A stretch of 64,000 nt of DNA from Poriferisodalis sp965205175 (GTDB taxonomy: Bacteria; Actinomycetota; Acidimicrobiia; Acidimicrobiales; Poriferisodalaceae). The notes beneath the pieces were generated by a model. The model saw nothing but the letters and a program-made list of their open reading frames with translations, did no database searches and had not been told where the DNA came from. A program made the position numbers and the translations under genes. The stretch's first letter is position 1. Each line of letters starts with the position of its first letter. Shown here one piece after another: positions 58,115 to 64,000 of this stretch. The stretch covers positions 1,488,001-1,552,000 of the forward strand of contig NZ_OZ242038.1 of the NCBI RefSeq assembly GCF_965205175.1. Direction: 5' to 3'.

Positions 58115-59764
58115 TCATGATGCACTGCGGCGGCGTAGTTGGTTGAGCTGGTTCTGGTACTCGGGCGGCACTTCGAGGTTGGGTCTGTCGTTGTCGAGCC
58201 GTTCGAGGAGTTCGCGGGCGAAGCGTGCTCGCTGTTCGGCGAGCAGCTCGTCGCGTTGCTCGGGGAAAAGCGACGGGTAGGTGACAGCGCCGCGCAGGCA
58301 TTCGTGGCGAAGCTCAAGATAATGATAGTAGCCAAGCCCTGACGGGTAGCCGCCCTCCGCGACCCGGTTCATGGCAGCAGCGAAATTGCCTGGCACGACG
58401 AGGTCGCGGATGTGGTCCGAGAACTCGCCGGCGTCCGCGCCCAGCGCGTCGCGTGCGCAGTCGTCCACTGCGTCATGGAATGCGTCCAGCAGGATCTGGT
58501 AGTCGCCGTGCTTCGAAGCGACTTCTTCTACGACAGTGCCTGCAACGCCGATCACCGCCCGCTCGAAGCGGAGCCGCTGCTGGTCCTGGTGGGTAGGGCT
58601 GTCGACGTCGAGACTGGCTTCGAACGCGACGTAGTTCCCGATCTGGACCATGGCCAACTCGTCCAACGCGACACGCCAAGCCTGGTTGGGGAAGCCGGCA
58701 ATATAGTCTTCCACGAACTCCAGCACCCCTACGTCCTCGAAGTGGGCGTAGACGCTCAGACGCTGCGCTGTGCCCGGCACCGGCCCGTGGAGATCGTCGT
58801 AGGTGAGCGTGTCCAGGTCGACTGTGGCGGGGTCGGGCTGGTCCTTGTCGCATCCTCGTCCCGTGGAGTTCTCCAGCACCGGCGTGGTCCACCCGGCGGG
58901 CTCGACTAGGGGCACCTCGGCCAGATAGCAGTTGTCGAGAACGCAATGCAGCGACTCCAGATAATGCCTTCGCAGACGGTCCAGCAGACCGTCACGCGTC
59001 TGCGGGTCCAGCGTCGGATAGGTCACCGCACGCTGGGCGCAGTCGTAGCGCAGGTCATAGGACTGGTCGCGGGTGAACCCCGTCGACGACACATGGCCTG
59101 CGAGCTGTTCGTCCTCGGCTTCGTAGATCGGAATCTCCTCGCCGGTCTCAGGATTCACCGCCTCGGCGGGGAACCCCGCATCCGACAGGCACAGCAGCAT
59201 CCACTCCACGTACGCCTGCCACAACGGACCCTCATCACTCAAATCGAAGGCAGCGTCCCGACTCGCCAACAGCAGCTGCGACTCGGCATCAAGCTCGAAG
59301 TTCAAACGGTCACGCTCATGCCCCGACGGTGCGATGAACGCACGATCGTAGCGCTCGTCTTGCATGTGGTGATACGCCTCGGCTGTGCGGGCTCGTGCGA
59401 AGTATGAACGGTAGAACATCATCTTGTCGACGATCGCGTACAGCCCCAGTTCCTCGTCGCTGTACCGCCGATCAGGATCCAGCGAGTAGTCCGCCGCGAT
59501 ACGCTCCCACACCGCAGCCGCGTCCGGCAACGCAACATCCCACAAATCATCCTCTGAACCAGAACCGCCGCCCGCCCCGCCCGAACCCGCTCGCAAGTCG
59601 TCGGATGTCACCGCGGCAACACCCGACACTGCAGCGTCTGTCGGTTCGCCGTCACCTCGCGTCCACAGCCAAACTAGCAGCGCGACCGCCACAGCAGTAG
59701 CCAGCAGCGCTCCGCCGGCCAACGCTCGCAGCGCACTCCGGTGCAGTCTGGGCGCTGTCGGCAT
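58115..59764 (-). CDS. TM-anchored protein with duplicated Cys-containing domain, copy 2
   Basis: A 549-residue paralogue of the protein at 43181, in opposite orientation. One membrane helix (LAGGALLATAVAVALLVWLW), a Gly/Ser spacer, and the same exported domain with near-identical blocks such as LWDVALPDAAAVWERIAADY and TTPVLENSTGRGCDKDQPDP. The two Cys-containing repeats (YDLRYDCAQRAVTYPTLDP and YLELRHECLRGAVTYPSL) are conserved. The N-terminal and spacer parts are diverged, so selection acts on the exported domain. Unlike copy 1 it is not next to a toxin-like C-terminus, and two short genes and an RDD gene separate it. Start ATG 59764. Confidence 0.8.
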   Translation of the reverse strand: MPTAPRLHRSALRALAGGALLATAVAVALLVWLWTRGDGEPTDAAVSGVAAVTSDDLRAGSGGAGGGSGSEDDLWDVALPDAAAVWERIAADYSLDPDRRYSDEELGLYAIVDKMMFYRSYFARARTAEAYHHMQDERYDRAFIAPSGHERDRLNFELDAESQLLLASRDAAFDLSDEGPLWQAYVEWMLLCLSDAGFPAEAVNPETGEEIPIYEAEDEQLAGHVSSTGFTRDQSYDLRYDCAQRAVTYPTLDPQTRDGLLDRLRRHYLESLHCVLDNCYLAEVPLVEPAGWTTPVLENSTGRGCDKDQPDPATVDLDTLTYDDLHGPVPGTAQRLSVYAHFEDVGVLEFVEDYIAGFPNQAWRVALDELAMVQIGNYVAFEASLDVDSPTHQDQQRLRFERAVIGVAGTVVEEVASKHGDYQILLDAFHDAVDDCARDALGADAGEFSDHIRDLVVPGNFAAAMNRVAEGGYPSGLGYYHYLELRHECLRGAVTYPSLFPEQRDELLAEQRARFARELLERLDNDRPNLEVPPEYQNQLNQLRRRSAS

Positions 59765-60067
59765 CGAGTCCGTGGCGCTACAGGTCGGCGAGTCGTCGCC
59801 CGCGACGCTGTCGGACGAGGTCACTGCGCTCCGAGTGCGTGCTGGAGCGGTCGCTCTGTCGAGCGCCAGCGTGCAGCCGCTGATACCACACCCGGTCTCC
59901 GTAGCGCGCGGGTTCATTCGGCAACAAGCCCGTTCGGCGGCGCAGAGGAGCTGCCAATCGGTCCGGCAGGTTCCTGCCTAGGAGTGCGTAATGAGCGACA
60001 TCTCGCAGCGCTCTGGCTCGCGTTCCAGCGGGTCGCAGCATCCACTGCACGATAGGATCCGTACGTG
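59765..60067. other. divergent intergenic region
   Basis: About 300 bases between the divergent starts of TM-anchored copy 2 and RDD copy 2, so it should hold promoters for both. TAGGAT shortly before the RDD start is a possible -10. I see no convincing -35 or RNA gene. Confidence 0.4.
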
Positions 60068-60868
60068 ATGGGCGGGCTTGAACTGCGCGCAGACGGTGTC
60101 GCCCAGCTGCGCAACGGTTCGTTGGTAGCTCTAGCGCCTAGAAGGCGCCGCGTCGCTGCGCGTGCGATCGATCTCTGCATCGTGACGGCGGTGGCATATT
60201 GGGCCGCGTATTTTGCAGTATGGGTGATGTGGGCGCGACCGCCGTGGAATCTTGCTGACCAGCTGTGGTATCACATGCCAGGAAGCTGGCAAACCGGCCA
60301 TCATGGAATAAAGCAGTACACGGGACCGATAGGAGGCAAATGGGGAAGATTCATGACCCTCCAGATAACATGGTATGTCACTGCATTTGTCTACGAAATA
60401 GTGCTCCTTCAGCTGCGCGGCTGCACGCTTGGCAAATGGTGCCGCGATCTGCGTGTGGTGTCGAGCAAAGACGGCCGCCCGCTCAGCGCGCTTTCTGCAC
60501 TCGCCCGCAATCTGCATCTTCTAGTCTTCTTGGCAGCATTCGTCACTTCGCAAGTGCGAACCGACCCGTGGGAGCGGGAGATATGGATACCCTTTAGCAT
60601 AGCATTTTTTGGGCTTCTGTATGCCACATTTGTGGCACTTTTTTTGTTATCGTTGTTCGGTCGAGGCGTCCACGACACGGTAGCGCGGTCGCTAGTAATT
60701 GACATCAAGCTGGCGACAAGGTCAAACTGTTGCTGCGGACAGAATCCTGAAAAAATGCCGTTGTCGTCCCGGTTTCCAAGACCGGCAAGAGCACCGACAG
60801 TGCTTTTGCCCGAACAGGCCCAGCCACAGTCGGTCGATACGGCTACGAAACGCTCAGCGCATGATTGA
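60068..60868 (+). CDS. RDD-family membrane protein, copy 2
   Basis: A 266-residue paralogue of the RDD protein at 46838. Shared blocks include MGGLEL, LVALAPRRRRVAARAIDLCI, CTLGKWCRDLRVVSS and RGVHDTVARSLV. There are three or four membrane segments and a cytoplasmic Pro-rich tail. The coding DNA has lower GC than the Tad genes, for example T-rich runs near 60605 and 60640. Its 3' end overlaps a convergent small gene by 15 bases. The ATG at 60068 is chosen, with a GTG just before it. Confidence 0.87.
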   Translation: MGGLELRADGVAQLRNGSLVALAPRRRRVAARAIDLCIVTAVAYWAAYFAVWVMWARPPWNLADQLWYHMPGSWQTGHHGIKQYTGPIGGKWGRFMTLQITWYVTAFVYEIVLLQLRGCTLGKWCRDLRVVSSKDGRPLSALSALARNLHLLVFLAAFVTSQVRTDPWEREIWIPFSIAFFGLLYATFVALFLLSLFGRGVHDTVARSLVIDIKLATRSNCCCGQNPEKMPLSSRFPRPARAPTVLLPEQAQPQSVDTATKRSAHD

Positions 60869-61069
60869 CAAGTTTCTCGGTCTGCTCGCCGAATTGACGT
60901 CGAGCCACACTCTCGCCAAGTCTGCGTAGTATTCGTCGTACACTTCATCGAACCGCCACACATGCCAATCCGGTCCGAACTTCATGGCCAGTGCATCCTT
61001 GAAGGCGAGCGGTGTAGCCAGTAGGGACCACATGAGCGCCATGCCGTATTCGGCACTGGCAGCACTCAT
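60854..61069 (-). CDS. small protein downstream of the candidate immunity lipoprotein
   Basis: A 71-residue protein without a signal peptide, rich in aromatic and acidic residues (FGPDWHVWRFDEVYDEYYAD). Its ATG lies three bases after the lipoprotein stop, so the two are almost certainly co-transcribed behind the phospholipase-tipped protein. I do not recognise it. A second immunity component is possible but unproven. Confidence 0.55.
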   Translation of the reverse strand: MSAASAEYGMALMWSLLATPLAFKDALAMKFGPDWHVWRFDEVYDEYYADLARVWLDVNSASRPRNLSIMR

Positions 61070-61072
61070 ACT

Positions 61073-61570
61073 TTAAACCTGGTTAACCAGAAATGATTCG
61101 AATGCGACGGCATATTCCTCGTCAGGCTCTGGCGCGGTACTCGAAACTATGTCTTCCAAGTTCTCCGCTGCCCGGTCGGGCGCGACGGGCTTAAGCCAAT
61201 GCCTCATGACCGGCTTGAACGAAGATACGAATTCCTCTACATCCAGAACGTCCGTCTTGTTGGCAAGATGATCGCTCGCATCGGGAACTTCAGTCTCTGC
61301 CGGATAACTGAGTTCGAATGCCGGTGTCAACTGAGACCGCAGCGCCGGCGTGAACACGTCCGGATCCATGCCAACGCGGGACGCTGTTCCGCGAGTCCCA
61401 TACCGCTGTTCCTCAAACGAAATCGCTACATCGCTGTCATCGTTACCAGATATTCCGACGTTACGTACAGGTGAACTATCATCTGAGCAAGCGACAGCGA
61501 ATAGCAGAAACACAGCTGCCCACCCAGCGCTTGATTGTATCTGTTGCTTGCGGACGCACTTAGTTCTCAT
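61073..61570 (-). CDS. lipoprotein, candidate immunity protein for the phospholipase-tipped toxin
   Basis: A 165-residue protein with a basic start, hydrophobic AGWAAVFLLFAVAC and then SDDSSP, a likely lipobox with Cys at about residue 28. The mature part is acidic (about a dozen Glu/Asp in the last 60 residues), without recognised domain. It is the first gene after the phospholipase A2-tipped protein on the same strand, 111 bp on. A membrane-surface lipoprotein is a reasonable inhibitor for a secreted phospholipase, but this rests on position only. Confidence 0.65.
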   Translation of the reverse strand: MRTKCVRKQQIQSSAGWAAVFLLFAVACSDDSSPVRNVGISGNDDSDVAISFEEQRYGTRGTASRVGMDPDVFTPALRSQLTPAFELSYPAETEVPDASDHLANKTDVLDVEEFVSSFKPVMRHWLKPVAPDRAAENLEDIVSSTAPEPDEEYAVAFESFLVNQV

Positions 61571-61681
61571 TCCTAGTCTCCTGCGTCAGTGCGCCACAAT
61601 AGTGGGCATATGCGCTCCTCAGTTCAGCCGGTTTCTTCTCCGCGGCGCCACAGATACCATCCGTCCGATCTTATGTTCGCG

Positions 61682-64000
61682 TCATTCCGCAGATTCTGGC
61701 GGCTTAGGCTCGGTTGTTGGCTCCACGCAGGCGGGATTGAGCGGATTACCGCTACCGCAGTTCCATCTCACAGCCTTTACCGCCAGGAAATAGACATCGG
61801 CTACGTGAACGCAAGCTGCGACCTGTGCCCGAGCCCACACTCCGCTGAATGTCTCGCCACATAGCTGCAGGATGTCGGACCGGAGTCTCGCGTCAGCTTG
61901 TCGCTTTGCCTTCTTGGTCCAGCTATTGACTGTCGGATGCGTATGTTCCATAAGAGTGAGATTCTGCCAGTTGAAATCGTGCCGCCAGCAAGCATGTTTG
62001 AGTGACATGGTGCGCGTAATCAACGGTATCTTTACCGGATACACGCGTCCGGATATATCCACGTGAATGTTATCCGGCGACCAGCTGCAAGCGTCGGATG
62101 ACCAGCTGAGGTGGGGGTAGTCGGCGTGGTGATGTGTACGGGTGTCGACGAATTGGGCGAGGGTCATCTGGTTGGGGCCGCTGGTGGCGCCGAGGCGTTG
62201 TACTTGTGCGTGCTGCTGGCGGGGCGAGAGGCAGGTGCGTTCGGGGGTTGGTACGTGGTTTGCGGGGCATCGGGCGGTGATGGCGGTCTTCTGGGTGTGT
62301 TTGTGGGGTCCGTTGGCGTAGGCGACGGTGACGGTGTGGGCGCCGGTGCGTGTGGGCGCGGTGTTGAGTGTGGCTTTGCCGTTGCGGGCGGTGAGGTTGG
62401 CGGTGACGCCGCTGGATGCGGTGACGGCGAGTTCGGCGGTTGCGGGCTGGTAGGCCCAGGCGGTCGTGGTGTTGGTGCCGGCGGCGGTGTTGAGCGCGGC
62501 GGGCTGGTTGGTGCGTGGGGTGTGGTCGACGGTGACGGTGAGGGTGTACGCGCCGGTGGTGCGGTCGGGGTTTGTGCGGCTGTGGCGTTGTCGGGTGGTG
62601 ACTTCGATGGTGTAGGCGCCGGCGGGCAGGAGCTTGCTGTCGATTTTGCTGCTGTGCTGTGCGATGGCGCGTCCTGTGCGGGTGGCGCCTCGCAGGATGC
62701 GCAGGTAGGTGTCGAACTGGGTGGATGTGGCGGTGATGGTGACCCAGCCGGGGTGGGCGAGGGTGAGGGTGTGGCGGCGTGCGTAGCGGACGCCGCGGCC
62801 GTGCTGGGTTCTGCAGTTGCCTTCGGGGCTGAGGCTGCCGTGCACGGTGGCGGTGCCGGCTCCGAAGCTGCCCAGGGTGGCGTCGCATCGGCCGAACGGG
62901 GTCGCTGTGAACTGCGCTGTCGCTGTGTGGGTTTGGGTGCCGTTGGCGCAGGTGACGGTGACCGTGGCGGTTGTGCCTGCTGCGACTCGCAGGGTGACGG
63001 TGCGGACGCGTCCTGACGTGGGGGCGACAGTGGCGGCTGCGGGCTTGGCAGCACATGTGGCGTTGTGGGGGGTGACCTCGAAGGTGTCGGTGACGGCGAC
63101 GCTTGGGGCGCCCCAGGATGCGGCGACGGCGTTGTCGAGGCCGCTGATCTGCACCGGAGCGTTGGTGGCGGTGAGCTTGGCTCGCGCGGTGGCGGTGTGG
63201 GCTGCTTTGGCGCAGGTGACGGTGACTGTCACGGTGGTGCCTTCGGGAACGGTGTGGGTGACGGTGCGGCTGCGTCCGGTTGCGGGAGCGACCGTGGTGC
63301 CTGCCGGCGCGGCTTTCGAGAGTGCCGAGGCGCTCTGCCGTGCGTTTACGGGAACCACGGTGGGGCCTGTGGGTGCGGCGGTGCATGCTGCGTCGGCGGG
63401 GTCCACAGCGAACGCTGTGGACACGGCGGCTGTGGTGGCGCCCAGCCTGGGGACTGCGGTGGCGTCGGCGAGCCCGGAGATGACCACTGCGGGCGTTCCG
63501 GCGATCGTGAGCGTCAGCGTGAACCTGCTAGCGGTGCGCGGCCTCGCAGCGGCGACCTCGATCAGGTAGCTGCCCGCAGCCAGCCGTCCGCCGACGCTCT
63601 TCGCAGCGCCGGAGACGGTGTCGACCAGATGCAGCGTCGCTCCTCGCGTCGACGACACCGCAGCGGTGAGGGTGGCTTGGGCGGTGAGGGTGAACGTCCA
63701 GCTTCGCGCCCAGTGCGGCGACTGAGCACTGCCGACCCGCTCCGAGCGGCACTGCCTGTTCAGTGTGCCCGTCAGCGTGCGGCTGCCTGACGCCAACGCT
63801 CCCAGCCGCGCCGGCGGGCACACCCCGGCCGCCAAACGGCACACCGGCACCGTCCCCGACGTGTCCAAGGTGTGGCTGGGCGCAGCAGGGCACACCCACC
63901 GCGGCGCCCTGTACAGCGTCCGCTCACACGAACGAGAGTCCCCCGCAGCCCGCGTCCAGCCCGCCCTGCACGCGTAGCCGGCGTCCGCGAGGCGCGCACC
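61682..64000 (-). CDS. large secreted repeat protein with phospholipase A2 C-terminal domain, copy 2 (5' part outside the window)
   Basis: The frame is open at the right edge, and 772 residues are present. Its first ~575 residues are identical to residues 372-946 of copy 1: Cys-rich units, two pre-peptidase-like beta domains and two ISGL tandem domains. From 62273 downward the tip is different. It has a Cys unit (RCPANHVPTPERTC), then LSWSSDACSWSPDN, the calcium-loop pattern of prokaryotic secreted phospholipase A2. Next is LKHACWRHDFNWQN with the catalytic His-Asp at 61976-61981, and then ADARLRSDILQLC. The pattern fits the actinobacterial PLA2 family with a 20-residue insertion before the His-Asp. 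Such a tip would attack membranes of a target cell. Confidence 0.8.
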   Translation of the reverse strand, partial: GARLADAGYACRAGWTRAAGDSRSCERTLYRAPRWVCPAAPSHTLDTSGTVPVCRLAAGVCPPARLGALASGSRTLTGTLNRQCRSERVGSAQSPHWARSWTFTLTAQATLTAAVSSTRGATLHLVDTVSGAAKSVGGRLAAGSYLIEVAAARPRTASRFTLTLTIAGTPAVVISGLADATAVPRLGATTAAVSTAFAVDPADAACTAAPTGPTVVPVNARQSASALSKAAPAGTTVAPATGRSRTVTHTVPEGTTVTVTVTCAKAAHTATARAKLTATNAPVQISGLDNAVAASWGAPSVAVTDTFEVTPHNATCAAKPAAATVAPTSGRVRTVTLRVAAGTTATVTVTCANGTQTHTATAQFTATPFGRCDATLGSFGAGTATVHGSLSPEGNCRTQHGRGVRYARRHTLTLAHPGWVTITATSTQFDTYLRILRGATRTGRAIAQHSSKIDSKLLPAGAYTIEVTTRQRHSRTNPDRTTGAYTLTVTVDHTPRTNQPAALNTAAGTNTTTAWAYQPATAELAVTASSGVTANLTARNGKATLNTAPTRTGAHTVTVAYANGPHKHTQKTAITARCPANHVPTPERTCLSPRQQHAQVQRLGATSGPNQMTLAQFVDTRTHHHADYPHLSWSSDACSWSPDNIHVDISGRVYPVKIPLITRTMSLKHACWRHDFNWQNLTLMEHTHPTVNSWTKKAKRQADARLRSDILQLCGETFSGVWARAQVAACVHVADVYFLAVKAVRWNCGSGNPLNPACVEPTTEPKPPESAE
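62274..64000. repeat. right arm of the long inverted repeat (continues beyond the window)
   Basis: The reverse complement of 40678-42404, apparently without differences. Its inner end coincides with the codon where the two C-terminal domains split. The outer end is not seen because the window stops. Confidence 0.93.

Noticed and set aside
1..64000. tRNA, rRNA and CRISPR arrays
   Set aside because: No cloverleaf-like gene, conserved rRNA segment or regularly spaced repeat was seen by eye. tRNAscan and CRISPR tools were not available, so small misses are possible.

Overview
This is high-GC DNA from an actinobacterium. The arrangement cysO-cysM-(Rv1339-like metallo-beta-lactamase fold)-rph-rdgB matches the mycobacterial order in part. 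The rest of the gene content (LLM oxidoreductases, orphan CoxL-like enzyme, tandem-fused CoA-transferase, Tad locus) suggests an Acidimicrobiia-like or other deep actinobacterial lineage. That placement is an inference from gene content. I saw no rRNA, tRNA, tmRNA or CRISPR array.

Layout. (1) 1-2.6 kb: end of a catabolic operon with an HpaB-type monooxygenase (cut by the window edge), an LLM flavin oxidoreductase and an alpha/beta hydrolase. (2) 2.6-9.0 kb: housekeeping block with smpB, cysO, cysM, a cAMP-phosphodiesterase-like enzyme, rph, rdgB, clpP, a small membrane protein and rpe. (3) 9.0-31.1 kb: metabolic genes, many for acyl-CoA, amide and ring-amide chemistry: thiolase, CoxL-like molybdoenzyme, fused hydantoinase A/B, GSA-type aminotransferase, two amidases, TesB thioesterase, single and tandem-fused family III CoA-transferases, an Fe(II)/2-oxoglutarate oxygenase, a quinone reductase and alanine dehydrogenase. 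(4) 31.2-39.5 kb: a lower-GC HNH endonuclease, small membrane proteins, a Vsr endonuclease, a photolyase/DUF1295/KAS III operon with ATGA overlaps, two AhpD-like proteins and a VapBC pair. (5) 39.5-64 kb: an accessory locus.

The accessory locus is the most interesting part. Two large secreted proteins face each other at its ends (39565-43188 on plus, 61682 to the window edge on minus). They share at least 1,727 bp, apparently identical, as an inverted repeat. At the same codon they switch to unrelated C-terminal domains: one unrecognised, the other carrying the calcium loop and Cys-x-x-His-Asp core of a prokaryotic phospholipase A2. This is the layout of a polymorphic toxin system. Recombination between the two repeats would invert the 20 kb between them and swap the C-terminal tips. 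Each tip is followed by a membrane-anchored protein that could be its immunity factor. Paralogous copies of a TM-anchored Cys-containing protein and of an RDD membrane protein (plus an RDD remnant) lie on both sides.

Between the arms is a Tad/Flp-type pilus locus: SAF-domain CpaB-like protein, TadZ-like protein with no recognisable Walker A, TadA ATPase, TadB, TadC, three unusually long Flp-like pilins, three TadE/G-like proteins (one with a Calx-beta domain, one on the opposite strand) and an A24 prepilin peptidase. A HipB-like regulator with a decayed hipA also lies inside. That the Tad machine and the toxin-like proteins work together is only a hypothesis from position.
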